Numbered from the stretch's first letter, positions 32,208 to 44,149 are shown. The stretch is DNA of 64,000 nt from Mesodorylaimus sp. YZB2_4 (GCA_030248295.1 JASANH010000138.1:992001-1056000), one strand, 5' to 3'. Translations and numbers: made by a program. Notes: generated from the letters alone by a model not told the origin.

Positions 32208-35200
32208 TCATCTGGAATAAGCCACAGCGAACATGATGACAGTGATAACTCCAAGTACTCCAACACTTATCCACAAACACACAATTTCTGGTGTCCTGTC
32301 TTCACTCCCGTCTTGGACCATATCTTTGATGTTTTTGCCCGTGTGCACAACAGTTGACTGATTCCTTCTGATACAACGACACGCTTTGTCTATGAGCAAC
32401 TTGCAAACGGATTTGACTACTCGCCGACGCTGGGGGTAGCTTAGAAATATGGCCAAGTACATCTTAATGGCATTTTGGACCATGACTGAGAAAAAGAACC
32501 AGCCTAAAAGAGAAGAGAAGGGCTGGGGAAGCTGTCGATCACGGCGCCAAGGTGTAGCTCCTGACCGAAGGACAATATTTTTGGACGTCTCAGGCAAAAA
32601 GGGCGCATCAAAAAGGGCGCATCCAAAAAGGGCGCATGGGTAAAAAGAGCGGAAGTGTATATAATTTTCCTTCTTGAAAGCAAAGAAAGACAAGAATTTG
32701 ATTTAACCCTGACCGAGAAGGAGCCGTCTGACCATCCAATGTTTGCTCATTTCTGATACTCATGCGGAGTCACAGCTCCTAGAAAGAGATGAAGTTTTGG
32801 AGGAGCAGCAAGAATGCCTGTGCGAACGCGTTGAGCAGCTGGGATTGAGAAATTGAGATATGGGCTCTTGGGACCTTGAACAAGTTTTGGAGGCAGAAAT
32901 GAGTTGACTGACTCGCATCTTGCTCGCTCTGTGCTCTGCGATAGCTGATCGTTCTTTTCACAATCGCCAGGTTGCTTGTTATCGCATCTGTGATTGTTGG
33001 AATTCGTTCAAAACAACGGCCTTTGTTTTGCTAGTAGATATTACACTTTCTCTGAATTTTTCCTCCGTTAGAACGACCTTTTCTCCATTTTTTCTTCATT
33101 TCTCAATTTTCTCTTTCCGATAGATACTCTACGTATTAGTGCAAAATCTAACCGTGGGTTTGGGTTTGAATTCGAGGGGTATGGTTCGATAGTCAAACTG
33201 GACAATCGAATGATTATAATAGTCATCAATACACCGATGGCTCACTTATAACCCGTGATTGCTTGCGCCTTTGTTCCTTTGTGACCCTCTTTTGCATGCT
33301 AGCGCCCTTTTCTGGGCGCCCTAATTACTGATGCGCTCTGTTTGCTGCGCCCTTTTTGTGTGCGCCCTTTTTGGAATGTCTACTTGAAAGTTGGTAGCCC
33401 CAGGTTATCATTGCCATTAAAGAAATACTCGTCCTGAATTTTTTAAAATTTTTAATCGAAGTCGCGTTCGCAACATCCAGTTTCAGCGATGCTCACGTCA
33501 GTGCGGAATCAAGGTCCCGATTTGTAGGTTTTTTAATTCGATTATAAAAGTTGATGATTCGCATTAAGGAGGAGCCATCCGGGATGACACTCGCCAAATG
33601 TGATCAGGTGTAAACACGTGCAAGCCGCCGATGAGTTAAAATTGTCACGCGCCATTTACTGATCGCTAGTGCAATGCCTGGAGCATCTGCCAGTGGTATG
33701 AGGGTGGTCCCGTACCATTGTTATTGCATGAATGCATGCTGCACTTCGCACTCAAATATTGACCAAGTATGGAGCGATGTAAAAATGGCATGCACTCAAA
33801 AGTCATCAGATTGTGCGAGTGTCGCCCAGACGGGTCCTTTGTGAGGCAGGGGATAGCTGTCGGCAGCGAGAGGCTGTTACAGTACGTCGCTAATGACTTT
33901 GGTGCAACAGACCCTTGGTCGGATGGACTTACTAATCAGTGGGATGGCCGTTGATCCTTTGGGAATCTGATCCGAGACAGTTAGCAGAAGAATGCAATAG
34001 GAGAGTAAAGTGGTGATGCCAATTTGCAGCTTGTCGTGTCGATTATCAGCGTTACCAGCACTGGCGAACAGCCCAAATGAGGCCATGATGTTTATGATGA
34101 CGGTTGGCAAGACTAGGTTGAAAATGTAGTAGAGGGACTTTCTCTTCATGACCAAATGAGCGTAAAGGACTTGATACGGGTATTTGCAGCAGGCATATTT
34201 CTCAGACCTAGAAACGATATCGAAACTGACCAGTGACCATTCGTCGCTTTCTCTGAAGTCCTCAGTTGTCACAGTGTTGGAAATAAGGCGGTAGTTGATG
34301 CTCCCTTGGTCGTACGTCCACGAACCGAAGATGAATGTACTGCAGAGAAATGGAGAGCTCGGGAAGGAATCTCAGGCCAACCATGTACCCTACTTACCAA
34401 TTCTGCGTGTCGAATGGAAAGTACCGCATTTTGAAGCGGCACCCAATGGTGTAGCGGGTGTTGTAAATGACTTGTACGGTAGACTCGGTCCCCTCCACAC
34501 TGTCCAGTTTCACAATTGCGTTAGCTCTGTCTTCCACACTTGGGTCATACATGTCAACCCTAAACACAGTGGTCAGATGTCATGTCAGAATCGGTACACC
34601 ATGTCTAACAACAACGGAAGTATGTTAGTGCTACCTGCTTCCTAAGATCATTACATAGAAATAAATGTTTTAGTTGAGTTTAACATGTCGCTTTTGGGTC
34701 AGATAGTGGCAGCTGCACGTCAAAGTCTGCTACAAATTGAAGTCTCACATCAGGGTCCTCATGATTAGCAGGTGCGAACGCCTCACAAGTACAGCAACCG
34801 TCCAAAATAAAAAGTTTGCCCCGCAGATAATGTAAAGATGAAAGCGATCGTGAACTATGAGGTCTCATCGGAGGCTTGGGCGTTTGCGGCGGGCGGTCGG
34901 TCTGTGGACGCGCAGATGGCGGAAGAGGAGTCGCCGAACAAATCGGGTAAGAAACCGAACAAGGCTTTAGAGACGACGCCGGCTAATGAGTTGATGATGG
35001 ACGGCGTGCGGTACACGGAAAACGTGACGGCTCAGTTGAAGTTGAAAAACGTGAGCAAGAACAAGGTCGCGTACAAGGTACGTACAGTATGTCGGGAAGC
35101 AGTAAAGTCGGGCTCGGATCCTCCTTTTCACATCTGCTCCGGGGGGTCGTAATTGACAGTGGCTAGGAGAATTTATCCTTCTGTGAATCGACTTAACCCG

Positions 35201-36769
35201 CCTTCATAGTATCAGTTCCAGACTCCGCATGATTTACATAGGTTCTCTGCAATCACCCGTTTGTGCTTACGGTGAGTCCAGAGATCGGATTCATCGAAGC
35301 TGGTGCCACGGCTCCGCTCACTGTCACCCGTGTCAAGTTCGACGCCGACAAGTATGATTCGCAGGGTCGGAGGACTATGATCCTTCTCCAACACGTCAAC
35401 GTATCGCACAAAGCAGACGACGTCCGGGTAGGTCAGTCACCTTCGCTTTAGGTAACTTTGAAACAAGTCCATTTTAGAAAATCTGGGCGCATGTGATGGG
35501 TGGCATCGCGATGAGGAAACGGATGGCTGTCAAGCTGATGGGAAAGAACAATCGGGTGCTCGGAGAAAATGTCAAGGAACCTGATTCTGAAGCGACAGAA
35601 GAATGATCTCTGATCCAGGGACTGCGCGACTGTGATCTGGTGGTGGTATCGGGTTTCTCTGGCTGCCATGTTTATGCTCTGGCTTTGCACAGTGCGTGTG
35701 AAAGGAATAAAGTGAGTGAAACTGGAAATGCTGACAGTTGTCATGGTGTCACATTCAATGCATACATGGTTCAAGCAGCCGAATTTTCCCCTTGTTTTTG
35801 TGACAACGTTTTTTATTTCATGATTGAAGAGTGTGTCTTTGCAAGACTGCGAGTTTTATCTGTACAGTTTATTGCCTCATCAGCCGCACAAATTGTTTGT
35901 GGTCCCTTAGTGTGAAAAACCAAAGGGATAATAGTTCACCATAGAAAATATCCCCCTCCCCCCCGGGTTACCACTCGTGCAACCTTATCATCTTATTCAG
36001 CGTTCAGCATTGTTGGGAAAGAGGAGCCTGACGACGCTGAAAAAACCAGGCTGGAAACGGCGATTGTCAAGCAGGGAAGACGCATAAAAGTTTGATGTCA
36101 TAAGCTTATTACGACAGCATTGAAGCGCCAGGGTTGGGTGTGGACCTGCCTTTACGAATATCTATCCTGGAGAACAGGGAAAAATAGAACTGGCTTTGTA
36201 TTATGTGTGATACATTGACTAATATACTGTACCTCCTGCTTCCGATCCCGGCTTTGCTGGCTGCTTTGAGGGGGGGGGGGGTGGATATGGACTGTACTCA
36301 CGTATTGTACAAAGTGGTGTCCGGCGTCCAAACGTAAGTGTAGAAAACGGAGAAGCTGTCGAGGCCACCATAATCCGAGGCGTTCCACTGTAATCGAGGG
36401 TCTTTCCATGTTTGATATGTCGTGGTTAACAGAGCCACCGTCTGAGATCTTTCGCTCTGAAAGCAGATGCCCTGTAGGATTGCTTTACACGTTTCCTCGG
36501 ATACAGTACCACTTCATAAATTTGTCTCAGGTTAAACCGGAAGTCCACATCCACTGCCTGCTCAGGTCGGAAAGGAGGTCTGGCTCTGGGATCGTAGCTT
36601 GGCCCAAGAATATCGGCGAGTAACTTGGTTTCGGGATGCACTCCGTCAAAGCTTTGGGCCAGCTCTGGGTGGAGCAACACTGTACTCATAGTAAACACAT
36701 GCATACGATGCTGTACTTACCAGCCATGGGGATAATAAGCATCAAAATCCGAGCCCACGCCATTTCCAT
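32208..36769 (-). CDS. Nicotinic-type ligand-gated ion channel, alpha subunit
   Basis: Exons are 36769-36721, 36679-36510, 36456-36302, 34559-34398, 34339-33933 and 32503-32208; 412 residues, phases consistent. A signal peptide (MEMAWARILMLIIPMA) leads to loop D (WKDPRLQWN), loop A (WTPDTTLYN), the Cys-loop C165-C179, loop B (GSWTYD) and loop C with vicinal C229-C230, the alpha-subunit mark. M1 is near YYIFNLVLPTVIINIMASF. M2 reads LQIGITTLLSYCILLLTVSD, with Asp at -1', Thr at 6', Leu at 9' and Asp at 20', which fits a cation pore. M3 (WFFFSVMVQNAIKMYLAIFL) and M4 (VCLWISVGVLGVITVIMF) lie in the last exon, with an unusually short M3-M4 loop. The 1.74-kb intron 3 contains a complete gene on the other strand. 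The 1.43-kb last intron is full of repeats. It is probably a synaptic or sensory receptor. Confidence 0.9.
32590..33380. mobile_element. Candidate element with inverted arrays of AAAAAGGGCGC
   Basis: At 32592-32650, AAAAAGGGCGCAT repeats three times, followed by a variant. At 33285-33380 the reverse complement GCGCCCTTTTT and variants repeat about five times. The arrays face each other about 790 bp apart. The interior shows no transposase. It lies in the last intron of the acetylcholine-receptor-like gene. The plan is the same as for 475-1240 and 40213-40932. Confidence 0.6.
33430..33605 (-). repeat. Dispersed repeat family E, copy 2
   Basis: The minus strand repeats the block order of 26815-26965: CACCTGATCACATTTGGCGA, GTGTCATCCCGGATGG, ATCGGGACCTTGATTCCGCA, GCGAACGC. 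It lies inside the last intron of the receptor gene. Confidence 0.65.
33745..33785. repeat. Fragment related to the 17.6-kb MITE end
   Basis: CAAATATTGACCAAGTATGGAGCGAT parallels the right end at 17675-17697 (block TATTTGACCAAATATGGAGT). It is short, so this is tentative. Confidence 0.4.
34838..35606 (+). CDS. MSP-domain protein (VAP/major-sperm-protein fold)
   Basis: Exons are 34838-35077, 35242-35427 and 35478-35606, all phase 0, giving 184 residues. After a polar N-terminus (about 1-50), the MSP domain runs to about residue 160. It contains TAQLKLKNVSKNKVAYKVLC, HPFVLTVSPEIGFIEAG, PLTVTRVKFDADK and ILLQHVNV, the expected immunoglobulin-like strand pattern. The C-terminal part (KIWAHVMGG, then MRKRMAVKLMG) is basic, then acidic, and there is no transmembrane anchor. 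It is therefore not a typical ER-anchored VAP but a soluble MSP-domain protein, a type frequent in nematodes. Such domains bind FFAT-like motifs or assemble into sperm filaments. The whole gene lies inside intron 3 of the receptor gene on the opposite strand. Confidence 0.85.
36271..36281 (+). repeat. Poly-G tract
   Basis: An uninterrupted run of about 12 G lies in intron 3 of the receptor gene, 20 bases downstream (in minus-strand sense) of the exon 3 donor. It is prone to length change and sequencing error. Confidence 0.8.
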
Positions 36770-37224
36770 GTGTAGAAAGAGGAGTGCTTGCATCGACCAG
36801 TGGTTGCTAGCCGCACCGCCAAGTATACGGGAAGGAAAGCGATGAAGAGTGACTCGTGCTTGTTACAGCTTTTTAGGTTGTCAGGCAACTGTTATTATAA
36901 AGGCAGAGTATGTCCACGCGTGTGCTTCTCTTAAGAATTAACTTGTCTGGAGTCGATTAAATCACCCTGATGGACTTATTAGCAACTGAATGCCTCGATA
37001 AAGAAGCTGTGATATGACAGAAGCTGCTGACATACATAATCCATCTATGTATATTCTATAACTGATGGAGGCGGCCGTAAGCAGGATGTACTTACTGGAT
37101 AGCAACCCCAGCTCAACCTCATTCCTTCCTCATAAGAGCATGAGGCAGCAAGCTAGACATAGCTGCTAGTTAGGAATGGTCTATAAGACAGCGCTTTGTG
37201 GACCAGTTGGTGTTGGTGTTGACG

Positions 37225-37425
37225 CTGTAAGCAAGCCTGGCAGGCGCAGGAGGGAGGGAGGCGGCCGACTGAAGTCGGCGGGACAAAAACTCCGACTGCT
37301 GCAGGCAAGTCTTGCGACTATACCTACGGCTGAAACATCAACCCGCGGGGTTGACGTTTCCCAGTCAGGGAAGAGTATCGATTACTCTCTTCCACTCGCC
37401 ATGGCCTACCAGGCACGAGGGTTAC
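37225..37425 (-). repeat. Dispersed repeat family A, copy 2
   Basis: On the minus strand this matches 43005-43195: CCTGGTAGGCCAT, GGCGAGTGG-like, GAGTAATCGATACTCT, the hairpin core GTCAACCCCGCGGGTTGATG, GTCGCAAGACT, GTCGGAGTTTTTGTCCCGCC and GACTTCAGTCGGCC. Confidence 0.75.
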
Positions 37426-39463
37426 AACGCTGACATAAAAATTAGGTCAAGGCAGGGACAGACTCCCCTCTCTAGATTTCCGCAGGTTCCGCAGTTGACC
37501 GCGGTGGCGCAGATACTACAAACTTAGCAGCTAATGTAGGCAGGAGGTGTTTGATTGAAATACCGCCTCCTGCCTTAGGGACGCTAGGAATGCGGGCATC
37601 AATAGATGTCGATCAAAAGGAGAGCTTAGGCTTATTGACTTACCATGGCTACCCTGAGCTGACCTTGTGAGAGCGCTGTCTTATATAAAAGACACACGGA
37701 CAAAGGCCTCCTACTCTCGCACTGAACAATTTAGAATATTCTTCACACTGACAATGAGACAAAACATCTGTCGAGCTTCTCAAAAACAAAATGAGTGGTC
37801 ACTTCATCCGAATTTCATGCATATGGAATTGATGTCAGACAGCAAACCACCATGCGTGGCAATATCGCTCTGTCAGACCAGCTCGATAGGAATCCTGGCG
37901 AACAAAAGTAGCGCGCACATTACATCATCAGTCACAAAGGCGCATCCCCTCCACACTGTGCAGAATGTATCAAATAAGGATATCATTGGCACATTTTTTG
38001 GACCGCGCGCGGCCACCAGGATCGACCCTATCAGAATCTTGGTGCTCTTGTGTACTCCATGCTGGTTTTCTCTGGTAATCTGGCCCATGGCCGTCCAACA
38101 ATCGACTAAGGATAAGCTTGGTCCTCCGATGGTGGTGATCGGAAGGCAATCGTGCCTTGTAAAGAACGCCCGTTATGTCCTCAGCCCGTGGTTGCCGACA
38201 TCCTTTTTGAAATCATAATTGCGCATGATTCAAACTGGATGATCTTTGCGCCTATTTATTTCTTTCTTACCAGTCCCAGTATATATACCACCCCGTAATC
38301 ATAATTTAAAATGCATGGTTTTTAGTGTCAGTCGATGTCAGTATAATTACGCGAAGAGAAGGAGAGACTGTTTGACATTTCGATTGATAGGAAGTCGATT
38401 CGAGTCAGGCATTAGTTTTTGTCAGAAAGGTTCTTATGCATTCGTACGAAACGCCCACTGGGCGCGGTGAAATAGCGCCCATAAATCGAAGTTCAGACCT
38501 GGGCACTTGTTTACCTGGAATTATCCATTCGCTTGAAGGTCATCCCCAACTTACGATTAGGTGTGCTAGCAGACACGCATGCATGCTGGCCTGGAACTCT
38601 ACTAGAAAAAGTAAATTCAAAGACGCAAACATGCCAAGTACGATAGGAATGAGTGGAGAAGTTGAGGCCAATGGAGTGGCCTTGAAATGCTCGGGCATCC
38701 ATTAGTGAGCAGATACTCGCCTAATGTGATTAAGTTCTTACAGACGTCAAAACAGGATGTACCACACTTTTTAAGAAGCGGGGTGATGTTGATGTCTGAG
38801 TTGTCAATCTACGACGTTTGAAGTCACTTTGACTGCAGTTGGGGTGTTTTCGTTCAACATGGGTTCCGCCCGAAGCAACCATGGGGCCGTGGACGCATCA
38901 TCACCAGCAGGCCCAGCACTCATTTTATTTCTCTAAAATGCATTGAACGAAATTGCAACATTTCGTCAGTCTTCCAATGTGGCCAACAAGCCGGACACTG
39001 AACACGTTCTTTGAAACCTTGCCAGAAGCACTCATTCAGTCATCAAATGCTACTTGACTTCCCCTCGGCCCAGATTCCATTGTTTCACTTTCAATTAGCC
39101 TGCTATGCCGAGCTAGTTTTGGCGGCGATTGGCGGTTGGAAATGGGGTGCGTACAAACCCAGCCCCGAATAAGGTCACTGACGCAAGTAGCTCACTCATC
39201 GTCATGGTAACGCGCAACTTCACTAGCGAGCAAAGATGACACAGTGTTGTCCTTGGACGAAGAATGCCTTTAAATAGATTGCCGACACGTGTCATTTGTC
39301 ATCGACTCGGTTATGTTTGTCTGAAAACGAACAAATTTAGAGTTTAAACCGTGACACTTGGACGGTTTCAAATTTGTATAAAAATACTATTTCACTCCAA
39401 TATACAGTAGAGAGTGGAAACTGGTCCGAGCGTAGACGATTTCCTTACGACCACTAAGCCAAC
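37426..39463. other. Gene-free stretch
   Basis: Long frames occur (one at 37667-38218), but without domain, splice logic or codon pattern I trust. No repeat copies were recognised. Confidence 0.45.
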
Positions 39464-39474
39464 GCATATATAAA
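39464..39474 (+). promoter_or_regulatory. TATA box before a small putative gene
   Basis: CATATATAAAAG lies about 65 bases before the ATG at 39537. Together they suggest a real transcription start. Confidence 0.4.
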
Positions 39475-39536
39475 AGCAATTTGCGTACTCATTTTATTCT
39501 ATTCACTGGTTTGACTCATTTCATGTTGGAGTACTC

Positions 39537-39975
39537 ATGTCGTGGCAGCCGCCAGTCGAGGACGTTTTACTTGTGCCCAGTCCGGCCAGCGAGAACGGGA
39601 GTGGACGCATCATCACGACCAGATCAATCTGGAATGAATCACTGAAAGATGAGAGATATGCGGTTGTTTCAACCAGACAGAGGCTTCGATTGTGGACAAG
39701 GGCGCGGGAAGCGGTATGACGGAAGATACTCTTAGAAGTTACATATGCAGTTGGACGTGTTAGGTCATAACTGCTTTGTTTTCCTTGTTAACGCATCATT
39801 AGGTGCTGCTCAGTAAGCCATGGTGGTTTGTATATGAAGTTGTCGTACTATAAGTATATTGCCGCGCGGTTAAGTGCTATCGTTCAGTGAAATTATGATG
39901 TTATAATACTTACGATCACGGAGCAATTTATATTTCTTATATTTTTTGCAGGCTGAATTGCCGCCGCGGTCTTGA
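39537..39975 (+). CDS. Possible two-exon small protein
   Basis: Exon 1 is 39537-39713 (59 codons, ending before GTATGA). Exon 2 is 39952-39975 after the acceptor ATTTTTTGCAG and ends AELPPRS and stop. This would give 66 residues starting MSWQPPVEDVLLVPSP, polar with no signal peptide or domain. A TATA-like element precedes it. I do not recognise the protein, and the model rests only on the promoter, the open frame and the splice signals. Confidence 0.3.
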
Positions 39976-40212
39976 AACCCGTTTTTGCCCATAACCGGCC
40001 AGCAGTCATGATATGATAAATGGGACTGTGAGCCAACCAACCACACGCATCTTCCCTCTGCCATCTCCGTCGGCGGCGTCCTGCGCTGGCACAAACGTTC
40101 TAGAAATAGCGGGTGAGGGGGCCTTCCAGACTGGTGTCCTGGGGCCAGTTTCCTGGTTGTCTATGACGTACTTCCCTCGACAATACGGGACTCACCCACT
40201 AGTCACCTGAGC

Positions 40213-40932
40213 TTGGCCCAGTTTCACCGAAGCACTTGCAGGTGTTACAAGCGAGTGACTATTTTACAAATATCCGCGTTTCACCAGAACAAACTCACAA
40301 GCTAGAAAAGCAAGCGTGCCTGGTTACAAGGAGCCTGTGAGCCGTCCAAGACAAACACATTGCAAGTATAGAGAAATATGGGCAACAGGTCAAAAGGCCG
40401 ACGGACAAGCGTTTCACCATGACTTTTCCAGTCCTTGTAAAAAAGGGGACCTGTAGAGAGCGACCTGTGACAGATCGAGGCTTGTAAACGAGCCCGAGCT
40501 CAGAAGGATGCAGCGCATCGATCTTTTGGAAGGTGAAGGGGCAAGGTGCTTTGATAAGTTATTCCCCTTTCGCAGGGCAGACAAATTTTGGTTTCCTGCC
40601 ATCATGATTGAGCTGGCAAACGGCGAAAAGAAAGGAATCCATAGCAGAAACATAGGGGAAATGGATGAAAACAGGCAATGCTACAAGTCCTAGGAGTTTC
40701 GTTCTGACTCATAAAAAATTCTCTACAAGTTACGTTTAGCAGTCTCCGCCTGTAAGTTCATGAAACCAAATTACCCACAGTCGTTATAGTGTTCCCGAAA
40801 CAAGTCTTGTAACACTCGGGGCTCTGATTATTCACTTTGGTGAAACTCGAGTCTTGTGGACTCGTAACTTATGAGCTTGTAACTTGTGAACATGTGGCTT
40901 GTATTGCTTGTAACTTGGTGAAACCTGGCCCT
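40213..40932. mobile_element. Candidate element with inverted arrays of GTTACAAG
   Basis: The left end reads GGCCCAGTTTCACC, then GTTACAAGCGAGTG and other ACAAG repeats to about 40340. The reverse complement of the right end (40840-40932) reads GGCCAGGTTTCACCAAGTTA followed by CAAGCAATACAAG and more copies. Outer ends pair over about 15 bases and the subterminal arrays face each other. The length of 720 bp and lack of a transposase fit a non-autonomous DNA element. Confidence 0.65.
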
Positions 40933-42282
40933 GGCATTGCAAGATCAGCGAGCGATTTCGGTTTTCACAAAGCGACCCCTGTCGTTGGGCATTGAATCCA
41001 GTCTGATCGCTCTCTCTCGGACTCGACCGCTTGCTTAGTACCACGCAATACGGGTAGAAAGAAGAACACCAAGCCGCTTCACCATCGTTTCGCTGAGGCC
41101 ATGTACATGTGGTGCACGCGCCACACAGGATTGGCTCGTAAAGTTGGATATGCGGTACCCAATAGCTACTGCGCAGGCTTGTTGCATGAAGGACAGGCCC
41201 TGAAACTGTTGTATCTCTGTTTAATTTACAGGAGTTACGCATCCAAACTTACATCCCTCATCTACCGGTACTTAGAGCCTAAACATTAGCAGAGAACTGA
41301 TATTTTGAGTGAGACAATGCTTAAAAGCTAGAAAAGAATTATGGCTGGACACGAACTGCAGGTCATGCTTATCGACTGATCTGATCAAACTGCAAATGGG
41401 GAATGGTTATACGATTACTACTGGGCTTGAGGAGAGGACAGCCCAAAAGCTGTATGATAAACAACAGAGCATAACTTTTTTAACGAGACTAGCCACTATC
41501 TCGCCGAAAGAGAATTAGAAATATCGAGCACCACGATAGCACTCTCTTTCATGCAATCAAAAATATGTGCATAAGGCGACTATGTAAATCAGCATGTTGC
41601 ACCTACAGTAGGAGTGTCCTGGCGTTACTGAAAACTTTTGTTTTTCTCCCAGTTTCCGCTTATGTACCTGTCCTAACAGTAAAACTGATTGAGAGAGATT
41701 GAATACTGCTGGCACAACACTTGGCGAATTGCAGCCTGCTCCTCTCTAGAGTTCGAAAAGAGCAAGCTCGAAGACTTCATCGAATGCTTGAAAAGGAGAA
41801 CTTCTCACGCTTTTACCAAGCCAGGAAAACTGCCCACCAACGGAGACTTGGCTTTTGATCGCAACTAGAGATTGGCAGCGTGTTGGAGGATGTCGACCAG
41901 AGTATCCTCCGACCGTCAGTGGGTGCAGCCAGAAAAAATGTATGTCGCTCATTGTTCCAAACCAGTAGTCAGCTTACCGGATAGTCGAAACTGGTTGGTT
42001 TGAGCTGTTTGATAAACCAGGGACATATCGTGGTAGAAGTGACAGACTATCAGACTATGCTTACATCACCACGTGATTAACTTAATTTTGGATCGTAGTA
42101 TATCAGCGCGTCTGCCCTTTCCTAGAAACCATAGCACAGTAGAACGTAGGACCAGTTGAAATAGAATTGAGTCGTACTGGAGGCTGAATAAAAAGAAATA
42201 TATGAATGGGCTATAAACAGCAGTATACCCGTGCACTTTTCCCCGCTCTGAGAAAACATTATTAGATCAGGAGTGTAGCAGG
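40933..42282. other. Gene-free stretch
   Basis: I found no exon, RNA gene or repeat match here. Confidence 0.4.
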
Positions 42283-42520
42283 TGTGTTTGGCCTGTGGAG
42301 CAGGTAGTGTATGTGGTTGCCTTGACTGGCCGCCGCATACAGCGTATCAGTTACCTTCATTGGCCGCTCGATACGCTCCTACAGGCGGGGCTAAAAACCC
42401 GTCGGGCTGATGTATCAGGCACTTGTGACAAGGTGACCTGCCTCAAGAGTTTTTTAGTCCATCCGCTCCCCGCAGTATCTTCTCCAATTAAGGGCGATTC
42501 CGCCTATTACAGAAGCGATT
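42283..42520 (+). repeat. Dispersed repeat family B, copy 3
   Basis: Best copy for comparison with 14190-14430 (-): GTGTTTGGCCTGTGGAGCAG, GTGGTTGCCTTGACTGGCCG, CATACAGCGTATCAGTTACC, TTGGCCGCTCGATACGCTCC, GGTGACCTGCCT, CCATCCGCTCCCCGC and CCGCCTATTACAG. The match spans about 240 bases, so the family unit is at least that long. Confidence 0.8.
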
Positions 42521-42639
42521 TCGAACTTCTCAGAGGTCGGTGTGGCATGCAAACGTGGTTTCTAGGATGGCCACGGTCCGCAAAAGCATAAAGGTGTGTA
42601 ATGCTTGCTCAATTTCTAAGGGCTCCATCACTGGGAATT

Positions 42640-42940
42640 CAGCCCGGGATGAGTTCAGTCTCTCGCTTTCAAGCAGTACTGAGAGACGAATGACGAGCCG
42701 CTACACCACCGCTGGCGCCGCCTACCTGTATTGCTCGGTATGAGTGGCTGGATTCGTCCTGGGTTAAATCTCTGGCTTTAGAATAGAAGCCCTCACTGAC
42801 CTTGCACGCCAGGCCGTGGATGACTCACCGGAACTGTCGAGGTGCTCCAAACGGAGAGATGGAGACCAAACGAGTAGACATCCTCAGTTGTAGAACACCG
42901 ACAGGGGTCATAGCCCACCCACCATCGTCCGAAAAAGTTA
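42640..42940 (+). mobile_element. tRNA-derived SINE, family C, copy 2
   Basis: GGATTCGTCCTGGGTTAAATC is a damaged B box. CTGACCTTGCACGCCAGGCC, GAGGTGCTCCAAACGGAGAG and CCCACCATCGTCCGA match the minus strand of 690-960. Upstream similarity is weak. Confidence 0.65.
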
Positions 42941-43004
42941 ATGTGCAGCCCAGTATTTTTTTACGTATAATTTCTTTAAAAATCCCAGCACACTGTTACC
43001 CCCC

Positions 43005-43195
43005 GACTGGTAGGCCATAGCGAGTGGGCGAGAGTAATTGATACTCTCCCCTAACTTGGACGTCAACCTCTCGGGTTGGTGTTTCATTCAGCCATAGGTA
43101 CAGTATAGTCGCAAGACTCACCTACTTTAGTCGGAGTTTTTGTCCCGCCGACTTCGGTCAGCCATCTCTCTCCTACGCCTGCCAGGCTCGGCAGC
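43005..43195 (+). repeat. Dispersed repeat family A, copy 3
   Basis: It matches 37225-37425 in reverse orientation and 240-420 in the same orientation. The core GTCAACCTCTCGGGTTG is identical to that of the first copy. Confidence 0.75.
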
Positions 43196-43530
43196 AAACG
43201 CCACTCCTTTAAGCCACGACCCATGTCAGCTGTGTCCTCATGCAAACATTGGCGTTTTAGGCACTCCTGGAACGCCAAAAACTCAAAGTCAATTTGAAAA
43301 AACGACCAAATTACCCCTCAAAAAATTGTCAAAACGCAGCACACGCGCCCACGCAGCGCTGAGACGTCACTTATCGATCGACTGTTCACACACGCGCGAG
43401 TACACGAGTATGCACGACACTATGACCTCATCATCCTTTACACTGATTGCGCGCATTGGTTATCCTATGGCCCACATTCCATTTACCGTGGTTGCTGTGC
43501 GGTTGAGCTGATCGAACGTTGAAATGCAAG

Positions 43531-43750
43531 GGACGACGAAGCCAGCCAAAACCTCGACGGAATATCTGCATGTGCTCGACTTTAATGCCCCGAGACCCGC
43601 CGGGCGTCAAGGAAGGACTGGCCACGCTGATGAAACGACGAAGCCAGCCAAAGCCTCGACGGAAGGTTTGCATGTGCCCACCTGAATGCTGCAAAACCTG
43701 ACGGGCGTCAAGGAAGGACTGGGCATGCTGCTGGAAAAAAAAGCCAGCCA
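43531..43750 (+). repeat. Direct repeats of about 102 bp, 2.2 copies
   Basis: Units start near 43533, 43635 and 43735. Each contains ACGACGAAGCCAGCCAAA, CCTCGACGGAA, GCATGTGC and GGGCGTCAAGGAAGGACTGG. The third unit is partial (AAGCCAGCCAAA only). Frames through the array are open on both strands but end soon outside it. Confidence 0.8.
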
Positions 43751-44149
43751 AAAGCTTCAGCCAGTAGGGCGATGAATAATCAGTGCGATATGTGCGACTT
43801 CATGTACATGTGTGCCCTTGGCTTTAATCCTAAAGTAATCAGAGTAAATAAAATGTGATTGACGTAAGCGATTGCTATTTGAATAACGTCTGGCGTTGCC
43901 GATCGCAACCTCCGAGTCTATCGGTTAGATCACGATTGCCCACATGCTGAGAATTCGTCTATTTTCGACCACATGTCCCGCCGGATTTGGTCAGCGCCGC
44001 CAGCACAAGGCCAGACGCGACCTTTACCCTTCCCTGGTCAAACTGTTGGTAACATCAAGTAGCTACTGTCCGATACCTGTGCTAGAAGATAGTTCTCGCG
44101 GTTCTACAAAACTAGAGTACTTTACGACGAGGTCTATATAGTTCTGGGA

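Noticed and set aside
37667-38218. Frame of 183 codons on the plus strand, and a hydrophobic frame opposite
   Set aside because: No recognisable domain, irregular composition, no splice partner on either strand.
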